Position numbers and translations under genes: made by a program. A stretch of 64,000 nt of DNA from Ornithinicoccus hortensis (GTDB lineage Bacteria > Actinomycetota > Actinomycetes > Actinomycetales > Dermatophilaceae): NCBI RefSeq assembly GCF_006716185.1, contig NZ_VFOP01000001.1, positions 3,100,001 through 3,164,000 of the forward strand. Direction: 5' to 3'. Shown one piece after another: positions 10,016-19,578 of the stretch (its first letter is position 1; every line of letters starts with the position of its first letter). The notes under the pieces were generated by a model. It was not told the origin of the DNA. It did no database searches and saw only the letters and a program-made list of their open reading frames with translations.

Positions 10016-10789
10016 TCAGGGGTCGGTGGGGGGCGCCGCGGGGTCCTGCGCGGCGTACTGCTTCTTCAGGGACTCCAGCCAGCGCCTGGACTGCAGGGTC
10101 GCGCCGTCGAGGCGGTCGACCACGTCGAGCAGGAAGGTCTGGTGGCCGTGCTGCTCCATCTCGCGCAGCACCTCCGCCCGGCTGCCGGTCTCGATCACCC
10201 GCAGGAGCCGGCGGTGCCGCTCGACGTTGCCCTCGAGGTCCTCCAGGCTGCGCCGGGCCTTGTTGTTCATCGCCATGCACAGCTGCAGCTGCATCGCCAT
10301 CGCCCGGTAGGTGTCCTCCATCCTCCGGTGGCCGGCCAGCCCGACGACGGCGATGTGGAACTCGAACCCGGCCAGCGCCATCGCGCCCTCGTCCCCGGTC
10401 GGGACGACGGCCTCCATGTCGCGGATCCGGGCGTGGCAGCGGGCGAGACGCTCCGGCTCCAGCTCCTCGCCGGTGCCGGCCAGGTCCAGGGCCATCCGCT
10501 CCAGCTCCACCCGGAGGGTGACGATCTCGTAGACGTCGTGCTGGGTCAGCGGCACGACGCGGGCCCCCCGCCGCGGCACCCGCTCGACGAGTCCGGCCAC
10601 CTCGAGGCTCTTCAGCGCCTCCCGCACGGGCGGCCGGGAGATCCCCAGCTCGTCGCAGATCCGCTCCTCGACCAGCCGCTCACCGGGCAGGTAGTCCCCC
10701 GACAGGATCGCCCGCTCCAGGCGCTCCCGGGCCAGCACCGCCAGGGACGGCGGGGCCACGATCGCGGACGCGGCGTGCATCGTCGCCAT
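10016..10789 (-). CDS. GntR-family transcriptional regulator, FCD (FadR/VanR) type
   Basis: A 257-residue regulator. The N-terminal winged helix (about residues 15-85) contains RICDELGISRPPVREALKSLEVAGLVERVPRRGARVV. The C-terminal FCD effector domain has its metal-binding His residues in RELERMALDL, FEFHIAVVGLAGHRR and NVERHRRLL. It lies between tctC and the divergent CoA-transferase gene. It probably controls both in response to a carboxylate ligand. Confidence 0.93.
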   Translation of the reverse strand: MATMHAASAIVAPPSLAVLARERLERAILSGDYLPGERLVEERICDELGISRPPVREALKSLEVAGLVERVPRRGARVVPLTQHDVYEIVTLRVELERMALDLAGTGEELEPERLARCHARIRDMEAVVPTGDEGAMALAGFEFHIAVVGLAGHRRMEDTYRAMAMQLQLCMAMNNKARRSLEDLEGNVERHRRLLRVIETGSRAEVLREMEQHGHQTFLLDVVDRLDGATLQSRRWLESLKKQYAAQDPAAPPTDP

Positions 10790-10828
10790 GGCGGGCTACC
10801 TCCTTGGAACCGCGGCTAGACCAATATC

Positions 10829-10843
10829 CTGTTTCGTATACAG
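10829..10843. promoter_or_regulatory. candidate GntR operator
   Basis: CTGTTTCGTATACAG is an inverted repeat with CTGT/ACAG ends and an inner T/A pair. It lies in the 119-base divergent spacer between gntR and the CoA-transferase gene. Size and TxGTATACxA-like centre resemble FadR/VanR-type operators. It differs from the TCCTATAGGA sites further on, so it probably belongs to the adjacent regulator. Confidence 0.5.
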
Positions 10844-10908
10844 TGTGCGAGACCCTAACGCAGGCTTCCCCCGCACGCAATGGCGCAGGCGCATACCGAG
10901 GAGCAGAA

Positions 10909-12108
10909 GTGGACGACACCGCAGCCGGGCCGCTGGCCGGCATCACCGTTCTCGAGGTGGGGGTCTTCATGGCCGGCCCGTTCGGGACCATGCAGCTCGC
11001 CGACCTCGGCGCCCGGGTGCTGAAGGTCGAGACGCCCGGCAGCGGGGACCAGACCCGCGCCACCGGCCCGCACCTCGAGGGTGAGAGCTCCCCCTTCCTC
11101 CGGCTCAACCGCAACAAGGAGTCGCTCGCCCTGGACCTGAAGTCCGCGGCCGGCAAGGCCGCCTTCCTGCGGCTCGCCGAGACCGCCGACGTGCTGGTGG
11201 AGAACCTCCGGCCCGGCGCCATGTCCCGGCTCGGGCTCGGCTACGAGGACCTCGCGGCGATCAACCCGCAGCTGATCTACGCCTCCGCCTCCGGCTGGGG
11301 CCAGGACGGTCCGCTGAGCAGCCTGCCCGGCCTCGACATCATGGCCCAGGCACGCAGCGGGCTGATGAGCATCACTGGCCACCCCGGCATGCCGCCCGCC
11401 AAGGTCGGCGTCCCGATCTGCGACCTGACGGCCGGCCTCTACACCGCGCTGTCGATCACCGCCGCGCTGCACGAGCGGACCCGCTCGGGCCGCGGCCAGC
11501 GGATCGACGTCTCGCTGCTGGAGAGCGGTGTCTCGTATGCCGTGTGGGAGGCCGGCGCCTACTTCGCCGACGGCACGGTGGGCGGCCCCAACGGCTCGGC
11601 CCACCAGAACCAGGCGCCCTACCAGGCGGTCGTCTCCCGCGACGGCTACGTGACCATCGGCGCCAACACCCCGCGGAACTGGGAGGCGTTCTGCACCGCC
11701 CTGGGGCTGGACCACCTGCGGGAGGACCCCCGCTACTCGAGTTCCTGGGAACGGCTGCAGCACAAGGACACCCTGATCCCCGCCATCGAGCAGAGGACCG
11801 GGGAGCTGACCACGGCGGAGGTCGTCGAGCTGCTCAACGCCGCCGGGGTGCCGTGCGCCCCGATCAGCGACTACAGCCAGGTATTCACCGACGAGCACCT
11901 GCACGCCCGGGAGTTCTTCTGGGACAGCGAGCACGACCGGGCGGGGACGATCGAGCAGATCGGCTCGCCGATGCGGTTCTCCCGCACCCCCACCGTCCGT
12001 CGCAGCGCCGGCCCGTCCCTGGGCAGCGACACGCGCCGGGTGCTGGCCGAGGCCGGCCTGACCCCGGAGGAGCTGGACGAGGTCGCCCCCGTCCCCGCCG
12101 ACGACTGA
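10909..12108 (+). CDS. family III CoA-transferase (CaiB/BaiF type)
   Basis: A 399-residue CoA-transferase. GPLAGITVLEVGVFMAGPF leads into GARVLKVETPGSGDQTR; the catalytic Asp is in LPGLDIMAQARSG. GTG 10909 with GAGGAG ten bases upstream is the start; the open frame continues upstream into the promoter. It moves CoA onto a carboxylic acid. With the downstream hydratase and the divergent TctABC it suggests that an imported acid is activated and hydrated. The acid is unidentified. Confidence 0.9.
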   Translation: MDDTAAGPLAGITVLEVGVFMAGPFGTMQLADLGARVLKVETPGSGDQTRATGPHLEGESSPFLRLNRNKESLALDLKSAAGKAAFLRLAETADVLVENLRPGAMSRLGLGYEDLAAINPQLIYASASGWGQDGPLSSLPGLDIMAQARSGLMSITGHPGMPPAKVGVPICDLTAGLYTALSITAALHERTRSGRGQRIDVSLLESGVSYAVWEAGAYFADGTVGGPNGSAHQNQAPYQAVVSRDGYVTIGANTPRNWEAFCTALGLDHLREDPRYSSSWERLQHKDTLIPAIEQRTGELTTAEVVELLNAAGVPCAPISDYSQVFTDEHLHAREFFWDSEHDRAGTIEQIGSPMRFSRTPTVRRSAGPSLGSDTRRVLAEAGLTPEELDEVAPVPADD

Positions 12109-12150
12109 CCAGGACCATCCCCGCACGACCACGACGCCAAGGAGCACGAC

Positions 12151-12909
12151 ATGGACGAACTACTGGTGGAGCAGGCCGGCCCGGTCCTGCAGGTGACCTT
12201 CAACCGGCCCGACCAGCGCAACGCGATGACCTGGAGCATGTACGAGAAGCTGGTGGCGGCCTGCGAGCTCGCGGACGCCGACGACTCGATCCGGGTCATG
12301 GTGCTGCGCGGCGCCGGCGGCAGCGCCTTCGTCGCGGGCACCGACATCGCCCAGTTCAGCACGTTCGACGGGCCCCGGGGCGTGGAGTACGAGCAGCAGA
12401 TCTCCGACGTGCTGGCCCGCCTGATGGCGGTCGACGTGCCGGTCGTCGCGGCCGTCGAGGGATTCTGCATCGGTGGCGGGCTGGCGCTGGCCACCGCGGC
12501 CGACATCCGGGTGTGCACCCCGGACGCCAAGTTCGGCGTGCCCATCGCACGCACCCTGGGCAACTGCCTGTCGCTGGGCTCCATCGACGTCCTCTCCCAG
12601 CTGCTGGGCCGCTCCCGGGTCGTCGACCTGCTGCTCACCGCCCGCTTCATGGAGGCCGACGAGGCGCACACCAGCGGCTACGTCACCACCGTCACCGAGG
12701 ACATGGACGGCACCCTGGAGAAGCTGACCGGCAAACTGACCGGCCACGCACCGCTGACCATGTGGGCCACCAAGGAGGCGGTCCGTCGGCTGGCCGCGGG
12801 CAACCGCGAGGACCACGACATCGTGGACCGGGTCTACGGCAGCGCCGACTTCGCCGGCGCGGTCAAGGCCTTCACCGAGAAGCGCAAGCCGGAGTGGACC
12901 GGCCGCTGA
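12151..12909 (+). CDS. enoyl-CoA hydratase/isomerase family protein
   Basis: A 252-residue crotonase-fold protein. NRPDQRNAMTWSM, the oxyanion-hole segment AFVAGTDIAQF and VVAAVEGFCIGGGLALA are visible. The position of the second catalytic Glu is occupied by RTLGNCLSLG, so classic hydratase chemistry is uncertain; lyase or isomerase activity is possible. RBS AAGGAG is present. It follows the CoA-transferase by 42 bases and is probably in the same operon. Confidence 0.87.
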   Translation: MDELLVEQAGPVLQVTFNRPDQRNAMTWSMYEKLVAACELADADDSIRVMVLRGAGGSAFVAGTDIAQFSTFDGPRGVEYEQQISDVLARLMAVDVPVVAAVEGFCIGGGLALATAADIRVCTPDAKFGVPIARTLGNCLSLGSIDVLSQLLGRSRVVDLLLTARFMEADEAHTSGYVTTVTEDMDGTLEKLTGKLTGHAPLTMWATKEAVRRLAAGNREDHDIVDRVYGSADFAGAVKAFTEKRKPEWTGR

Positions 12910-12922
12910 CCAGACTCGCCGG

Positions 12923-13864
12923 CTACCCGGCCAGCAGGTGCCCGTAGGTCTCCAGCAACCCCTGGACGTAGTCCCGGTTGGTCGCGCAGACCCCGAGGCT
13001 GTCCCCGCCGTACTGCTCCATCAGCAGCGGCCCCCGGTATCCGGCGCGCAGCGCCGTCTTCACGACCGACCGGTAGTCGATGACGCCCAGCTCCAGGCTG
13101 GTCGGCGCGGTGGTCACCCGGCCGTCGGCCGTCTCGTCCCTGGTGTAGTTCTTCAGGTGCCAGTAGGTGGTGTGCGGCAGCATCAGGGCGTACTCCCGGG
13201 CCCAGTCGACCCGGGGCCGGTGCAGCCGCACCAGGTTGCCGACGTCGGGGTTGAGCCCGACGGACGGGACGTCGATGTCGGCGAGCAGCCGGAGGGCGGA
13301 GTCGGCGCTGCCCAGGTAGGTGTCCTCGTACATCTCCAGCGCGGTCGTCATCCCGAGGGAGTCCGCGTGCTGGCCAAGTTCGCGCAACCGGCTCACCGCG
13401 GTGGCCCACACCTGCGGGTCGTCCGGGTCGCGGGGGCCCGGCTCGAGCCAGAACCAGAGGGCCTCCCGCTGTGCGGGCGTGAACGGCTGGTGCAGTCCGG
13501 TCGAGAAGATGCCGATCCCCATCTCCGCGGCCGCGTCGATCGACCGGTGGGCGTAGGCCAGGTTCTCCTCCCCCTTGCCAGGCTCCACGACGCTGCTCCG
13601 GGCCACGTGCAGGGCCACCAGGGTGAGGTCCCGCGCGGCGGCCGCCTCCGCGATCTCGCGGCGCTTCCCCGGGTCCAGGTCGGCCGGCCGCAGGTGGCTG
13701 TCCGCGATCTCCAGGGCCGTGAACCCGAGCGCCCGCACCTCGGCATACACCTCGTCCCACGCCTCCACCCCGGCGTCCTGCAGCGGCGTCCCGTCCTCGG
13801 TCCTGGGGTTGATGCCGTGCATGCAGACGGCGATCGGCCCCGGCGGGGCGCTGACTCCTGACAT
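12923..13864 (-). CDS. TIM-barrel sugar isomerase/epimerase or decarboxylase (AP-endonuclease-2 fold)
   Basis: A 313-residue xylose-isomerase-like barrel. The metal-ligand pattern is visible in ALEMYEDTYLGS (Glu), GLNPDVGN (Asp), TYWHLKNYTRD (His) and LLMEQYGGDS (Glu). GTG 13867 and ATG 13864 are both possible; spacing from GAGGAG favours ATG. It ends an operon with a ketotetrose kinase, an RpiB and a TIM homologue. It could be an EryC-like tetrulose-phosphate epimerase, or an OiaC-like 3-oxo-isoapionate decarboxylase producing L-erythrulose. The choice is inference from context. Confidence 0.72.
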   Translation of the reverse strand: MSGVSAPPGPIAVCMHGINPRTEDGTPLQDAGVEAWDEVYAEVRALGFTALEIADSHLRPADLDPGKRREIAEAAAARDLTLVALHVARSSVVEPGKGEENLAYAHRSIDAAAEMGIGIFSTGLHQPFTPAQREALWFWLEPGPRDPDDPQVWATAVSRLRELGQHADSLGMTTALEMYEDTYLGSADSALRLLADIDVPSVGLNPDVGNLVRLHRPRVDWAREYALMLPHTTYWHLKNYTRDETADGRVTTAPTSLELGVIDYRSVVKTALRAGYRGPLLMEQYGGDSLGVCATNRDYVQGLLETYGHLLAG

Positions 13865-14602
13865 CACTTCTCCTCGGTGCGTGCGTCGTTGGCGGCGCTG
13901 ACGGATCGTGCTGCCACCTGCTGGATGTGTCGGTGCATGGCGGCGCTCGTCGCCTCCGGGTCTCCGCTGCGGGCCGCGTCCCGGACGGCCTCGTGCTCGC
14001 GCAGGGCGTCCACGACGTCGGTCTCGGTGCTGAGCACCGCCTGCCGGAGCCGGTGCGTCAGGGCGCCGAGGGAGGTCGACATCTGCTCCAGGTAGCGGTT
14101 GCCCGCGAACTCGAAGAAGACGGCGTGGAAGGCGTAGTCGCGGGTGAAGTACTCGTGCGCCGCCGTCACGTCCGGCCCGTGCTCGGTCATCGCCTCCATC
14201 AGGCGCTCCCCTGCGACCCGGTGCGCCTCGTGGGCCTGGTCCAGCCGCCCCAACAGGTCCGGGAGCGTCCCCTCGCGGCGCATCGCCATCGTGGTGGCGG
14301 TGGTCTCCAGCATCAGCCGCGCGACGAACAGCTCGGTCAGCTGCTCGGCGCCCAGCGGCGGCGCCACCCGGTAGCCGCGCAGCGCCTCCCGGGTCACCAG
14401 GCCGGTGCGCTCCAGCTGCACCAGCGCCTCGCGCACCGGGGTGGGCGAGACGGACAGCTCGCGGGCGACGGTGTCGATGGACAGGCGCCCGCCCGGCTCG
14501 ACCTCGCCGCGGAGCAGCTGCTCCAGGATCCGGTCGTAGACCTCGTCGCGCAGGCCCCGTCGCTCGATCGGGTCCCGCCTGGCCGCGGTGCCGTTGCGGG
14601 AG

Positions 14603-14610
<8 letters not shown>
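13864..14610 (-). CDS. GntR-family transcriptional regulator, FCD type
   Basis: A 248-residue regulator. The winged helix (residues 18-90) contains DTVARELSVSPTPVREALVQLERTGLVTREALRGYRV. The FCD domain follows, with DYAFHAVFFEFAGNRYL and a C-terminal HRHIQ metal site. Its GTG start overlaps the upstream isomerase by eight bases. Being inside the kinase/isomerase operon, it is the likely ligand-responsive repressor for the TCCTATAGGA palindromes at 17713 and 21003. Confidence 0.92.
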
Positions 14611-15411
<801 letters not shown>

Positions 15412-15415
<4 letters not shown>

Positions 15416-15888
15416 CTGCACTCGTAGGCGACGATCTCGGCGACCTTCTCCTGCGAGGCGCTGGTCGGGTCGAACCGGTAGCCGAGCCACTCGCGCAGCA
15501 GCCGCCGCGCCAGCTCCAGGCCGACGACGCGCTGGCCCATGCAGAGCACCTGGCAGTCGTTGGACAGGATGGAGCGCTCCACGCTGTAGGAGTCGTGGGC
15601 GGTGACCGCCCGGATGCCGGACACCTTGTTGGCCGCGATCGCCACCCCGAGGCCGGTCCCGCAGATCAGGACCGCACGGTCGGCCTCGCCGGCGACGACC
15701 TTCTCGGCGGCGGCCACGGCCACGCTCGGGTAGTGGGCACCGCCGGAGGCGTCCACCCCGACGTCGATGACCTCGGAGACGCGCTCGTCCGCGAGCAGGT
15801 CCTGCTTCAGGGCTTCCTTGTAGGTCAGGCCCGCGTCGTCGGACCCGACGACCACCCGTAGCTGGTCGGTGCCGGTGTGCTCACTCAT
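15412..15888 (-). CDS. RpiB-family D-erythrulose-4-phosphate isomerase (DerI/EryI type)
   Basis: A 158-residue RpiB/LacAB-fold isomerase. [16 protein letters not shown] opens the sugar-phosphate site, and [22 protein letters not shown] carries the catalytic Cys in CGTG. Within an erythrulose kinase operon the likely reaction is D-erythrulose-4-phosphate to D-erythrose-4-phosphate. Ribose-5-phosphate isomerase is the alternative. It overlaps the kinase gene upstream by eight bases. Confidence 0.85.
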
Positions 15889-17665
15889 CAGTGATCTCCT
15901 GTTCGGATCGGGACGCGGGGTCCGTGCTGTCGGTCAGTCGGTCAAGGACCGTCCGGGCGACCATGCCGAACGACACCGCGCCCGGGTCGGGGGTGCCCAG
16001 GCTCTTGTCGCCGTGGCTGCGGGAGCGGCCCTTGCGGGCGGTCAGGTCGGCGGTCGCCGCCGCGGCGGCCTCGGCGGCCCCGGTCGCTTCCGCTGCGGCG
16101 GTCGACAGGTCGCCCCCGTAGCCCAGCGCCCGCTGCAGCGTCTCCGCCAGCGGGACCAGGGCGTCCACCAGGGTCTTGTCCCCGGGCTCGGCCTTACCGA
16201 AGGCGCGGACCGCGTCGCTGGCGCGCGTGACGGCCTCGCCGACCCGGGCCGCGTCCGGGGCCTCCTCGTCACCGAGCTGCTCACCGATGGTGCGCAGGAT
16301 CACCCCCCAGATGGCGCCCGAGGTGCCGCCACCGGCGTCCGCCCAGGCGTCGCCGGCGCGGACCAGCACTGTGCCGGCGCCCGCCCCCAACTCGGCCGCG
16401 CGCGCACCGGCCTCGGCCGCTGCCCGGCTGCCCCGCTGCATACCGAGTCCGTGGTCGCCGTCACCGGCGACCCGGTCGAGCTCCCCGAGCCGCCCCGCCG
16501 AGGCATCCAAGGTGGCCGCCACCGCCGTCAGGGCACCGGTCACCATCGGCACCGCGGCGAGCGACCCCTCGCCCGCCGGGGGCACCGCGGCCTCGTCCGG
16601 CGCACTCGGCACCGTGGGATCCGTCGTCAGGTCGCCGGCGTCCTCGACGCGCAGGGCGTCGACCTGGCCACGGCGGTATGCCGGCGTGTCGGCCGGCGCG
16701 AGCCACAGCCGCTCCAGCTCCTCGTCCAACCACAGCAGGGTGAGCGAGGCGCCGGCCATGTCGAAGCTGGTGCAGAACTCCCCCACGTCCGGCTGCACGA
16801 TGGTGAGCCCCGCCTCCTCCAGCCGCGCGTGGACCGAGCGGTAGACGACGAAGAGCTCCTCGTACTTCACGGTGCCCAGGCCGTTCAGGATCGGGACGAC
16901 GCGGGCACCCTCGCGCGTGACGCCCTCGGGCACCTCCCCGAGCAGGTGCTCGACGAACAGCTCGGCCAGCCCGTCCGCGGTCGGCAGGTCCGTCTCCTCG
17001 ATACCCGGCTCGCCGTGGATCCCCAGGCCCACCGCCATCCGCCCCGCGGGGACCTCGAACAGCGGCTCGTCCGCCCCCGGGAAGGTGCAGCCGGAGAAGG
17101 CCACCCCCATGCTCCGGGTCCGGTCGTTGGCGAGCCTGGCCACGCGCTCCACCTCGTCCAGCGAGGCTCCCTCCTCGGCCGCGGCACCGGCGACCTTGAA
17201 GACCACCAGGTCCCCGGCGATCCCCCGCCGCTCGTGCCGGCGCTCCGCCGGGGCGCTGAAGATGTCGTCGGTGACCGTCACGGTCCGCACGTCGGCGCCC
17301 TCGGCCCGGAGCCGTTCCTGCGCCTGGTCGAAGTTGAGCACGTCGCCGGCATAATTGCCGTAGCTGAACAGCACCCCCCGCCCCCGGTCGGCGGCCCGCG
17401 CCACATCATACGCCTGGTGCGCGGACGGCGAGGCGAACAGGTTGCCCATCACCGCACCGTGGGCCAGGCCTGGCCCGACCAGGCCGGCGAACGCCGGGTA
17501 GTGGCCCGAGCCGCCACCCACCACGAGAGCCACCGTCGGCTCGACCGACCTGGTCGACCGCACGACCCCGCCGGGCACCTGACGCACCCACCGGCCCGCC
17601 GCCGCGGCGAAGCCCTCCACCATCTCCGCCGCAAAGGCGTCCGGCTCGTTGAACAGTCGCGTCAC
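15881..17665 (-). CDS. DhaK-DhaL fusion kinase, probable erythrulose kinase (LerK/DerK type)
   Basis: A 594-residue single-chain dihydroxyacetone-kinase-family enzyme. The DhaK part (about 1-330) has [10 protein letters not shown] and the substrate-binding His 217 in [11 protein letters not shown] Pro/Asp-rich linker (about 340-368) leads to a DhaL ATP domain with GDGDHG at about 401-406 and [12 protein letters not shown] 17665 has GGAG eight bases upstream. It is the first gene of an operon with RpiB, TIM, GntR and a TIM-barrel enzyme, which favours a ketotetrose over dihydroxyacetone (inference). Confidence 0.88.
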   Translation of the reverse strand: MTRLFNEPDAFAAEMVEGFAAAAGRWVRQVPGGVVRSTRSVEPTVALVVGGGSGHYPAFAGLVGPGLAHGAVMGNLFASPSAHQAYDVARAADRGRGVLFSYGNYAGDVLNFDQAQERLRAEGADVRTVTVTDDIFSAPAERRHERRGIAGDLVVFKVAGAAAEEGASLDEVERVARLANDRTRSMGVAFSGCTFPGADEPLFEVPAGRMAVGLGIHGEPGIEETDLPTADGLAELFVEHLLGEVPEGVTREGARVVPILNGLGTVKYEELFVVYRSVHARLEEAGLTIVQPDVGEFCTSFDMAGASLTLLWLDEELERLWLAPADTPAYRRGQVDALRVEDAGDLTTDPTVPSAPDEAAVPPAGEGSLAAVPMVTGALTAVAATLDASAGRLGELDRVAGDGDHGLGMQRGSRAAAEAGARAAELGAGAGTVLVRAGDAWADAGGGTSGAIWGVILRTIGEQLGDEEAPDAARVGEAVTRASDAVRAFGKAEPGDKTLVDALVPLAETLQRALGYGGDLSTAAAEATGAAEAAAAATADLTARKGRSRSHGDKSLGTPDPGAVSFGMVARTVLDRLTDSTDPASRSEQEITDE

Positions 17666-17712
17666 TGGCTCACTCCGTCGTGGGTGCGGTACGGCATACT
17701 CTCACTCCAGTA

Positions 17713-17724
17713 ATCCTATAGGAT
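17713..17724. promoter_or_regulatory. operator palindrome upstream of the kinase/isomerase operon
   Basis: ATCCTATAGGAT is a perfect 12-bp palindrome centred 54 bases upstream of the kinase start. It overlaps the TAG stop of the amidohydrolase (17716-17718). The same core TCCTATAGGA recurs at 21003-21012. Size and symmetry fit a GntR/FCD-type operator, probably of the regulator at 13864-14610 (inference). Confidence 0.72.
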
Positions 17725-18660
17725 ATTTGCGCGCGGGGATTCTCCCGCGAGCGCCGGGTCCAGCCGGTAGGTCCGGATCACCGTCCCGGCAAAGGCGTCG
17801 AACTGTTCCATGGCACTCCACTCCCGTGAGATCTCCAGGAACCCTCCCATGATGTCCGCGTAGCTTCCGCACAACGAATCCACCGGGAAGTTCGAGGCGA
17901 ACATGATCCGGTCGACCCCGAAGGCATCCGCCAGTGTCTCAACAATGCGCCGGTTCCGGGCCACCGTCCAGGCCTCGCCGGGCAGACCGATGCCCGAGAC
18001 CTTCATCAGGACGTTGGGCATCTCGGCAACCCGGCGGACGTTCGCCTCCCACGCCTGCAGCATCGCCTCGCTCCGGTCGGCGGGTAGGCCGGCGTGGTTG
18101 ACGATGATCACCTGATCCGGATACCGCGTGGCGAGGTCGACTGCTTCCGGAAAGTGCCACCAGGCAACCTGCAGCTCGAAGTGCAGGTCGTAGCGGGCCA
18201 GCAGTGCGTAGCCCCTGCGCCAGTCGGGATCCAGCAACAGGGACGGGGACGTCGCCGCCGCCTCCGGCGAGGGCGCCTGCCCTGGCTTGTTGCGGACCGA
18301 CCGGACCAGTGGCCACCCCGCGAGCTGCTCGAGGACCTCCTCGACCCGGGGATCCCGGAGCACGGCATGAGCGACCGCCGCGTTGGGCAGGCGGTACCGG
18401 TCAGCCAGGTCTGCGACGTACCGCATCTCACCGATCGGATCGTCCAGCTCCCACTCGGTCTCCATGTAGACGCTGCCCACCAGGTTCAACCCCGCCGCGT
18501 CGCGCCTCAGGTCGGGTGGCAGATAGCTGCGCTTGATCGCCTCGTAGGAGCCGTAGCGGAATGGGATCTGCGCCTCGGGTCGCAACCAGGGCTGACGACC
18601 GAGGTGGGGCTCCCAGAAGTGATGGTGCGCGTCGATGACCGGCCCGGTGTACCTACCCAT
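17716..18660 (-). CDS. amidohydrolase-2 family protein (lactonase-like, COG3618)
   Basis: A 314-residue metal-dependent hydrolase. The first metal motif is VIDAHHHFWEP. A strand-end His is in IIVNHAGLP, and the final catalytic Asp is in the RIMFASNFPVDSLCGSY segment. COG3618 members hydrolyse sugar lactones or dicarboxylate lactones. ATG 18660 overlaps the end of the tctA fragment by eight bases. It probably opens an aldonolactone feeding the sugar-acid genes nearby (inference). Confidence 0.82.
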   Translation of the reverse strand: MGRYTGPVIDAHHHFWEPHLGRQPWLRPEAQIPFRYGSYEAIKRSYLPPDLRRDAAGLNLVGSVYMETEWELDDPIGEMRYVADLADRYRLPNAAVAHAVLRDPRVEEVLEQLAGWPLVRSVRNKPGQAPSPEAAATSPSLLLDPDWRRGYALLARYDLHFELQVAWWHFPEAVDLATRYPDQVIIVNHAGLPADRSEAMLQAWEANVRRVAEMPNVLMKVSGIGLPGEAWTVARNRRIVETLADAFGVDRIMFASNFPVDSLCGSYADIMGGFLEISREWSAMEQFDAFAGTVIRTYRLDPALAGESPRANIL

Positions 18661-19519
18661 GGTCCACCGTCTCACTCTCGAGCGACGCGGCGTTCCGCTC
18701 CCGGGTGGTCTTCCTGGCCCGGATCACCGACACCACGATGGACAGCACGGAGAGCAGACCGAGGGTCAGGGTCACCGGCTCGAGCATCCAGGTGTAGCTC
18801 CCTTCGGCCAGGATCGTCGCGCGTCGGAAGCCGGTCTCCGCGATCGGGCCGACCAGCAGACCGATCACCAGGGGGGTCGTCGGGACCCCGTTGCGGTCGA
18901 AGGCGTAGCCCAGCATCCCGGCACCGATCATGACCACGACATCGAACAGGGAGTTGCGGATCGAGTACGCACCGATGACACAGATCGCCACGATGGCCGG
19001 CCAGAGCAGCCCCGCCGGGATCCGCAGCACCTGGCTCCAGACCCGGATGCCGAGCAAGCCGACCACGAGCAGCAGGACCGCGACCAGGATGAACCCCCAC
19101 AGGATGCCGTAGACCAGGTCTACCTCGCCCTCGAACAACTGGGGCCCGGGGCGCAGTCCGTGCACGGTGAGGGCACCGATCATGATCGCCGCCACCGAGT
19201 TGCCCGGGATGCCCAGGGTCAAGGTGGGGGCGAGCGTCCCGGGGACCGCCGCATTGTGCGCCGTCTCAGCGGCGCACAACCCGACCGGGTTCCCCTTGCC
19301 GAAGGACTTCCGGACCTTCGCCCAACGACGCGACTCGTTGTAGGACACGAAGGAGGCGACCTCTCCACCGGTCCCGGGGAGGACCCCGATCGCGTAGCCG
19401 ATTCCGGTACCGCTGGCCCAGGTGGGGAGCAGCCGGCGGATCGTGCCCTTCGGCAGCTTGAAACTGCCCGCACCCTGCTGGGCGCCCCCGTGGTAGCGGA
19501 AGCGACGCTCGAACTGGAG
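18653..19519 (-). pseudogene. 5'-truncated tctA (C-terminal half of a second TctA permease)
   Basis: The frame reads GIGYAIGVLPGTGGEVASFVSYNESR, then GNPVGLCAAETAHNAAVPG, then TLTLGIPGNSVAAIMIGA. This aligns with the intact TctA of this window from about its residue 240 to the end. Nothing resembling the N-terminal half, TctB or TctC precedes it; the frame loses similarity near 19515, just before the SAF oxidoreductase gene. A GTG at 19348 could start a 231-residue product, but the pore-forming first half would be missing. Likely a deletion remnant. Confidence 0.82.
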
Positions 19520-19578
19520 TGAGCAAGGTGGGAAGGGGTGGGGGGCCGGCCGGGTCCGCCGGCGCGGTCGTCAGCCGG

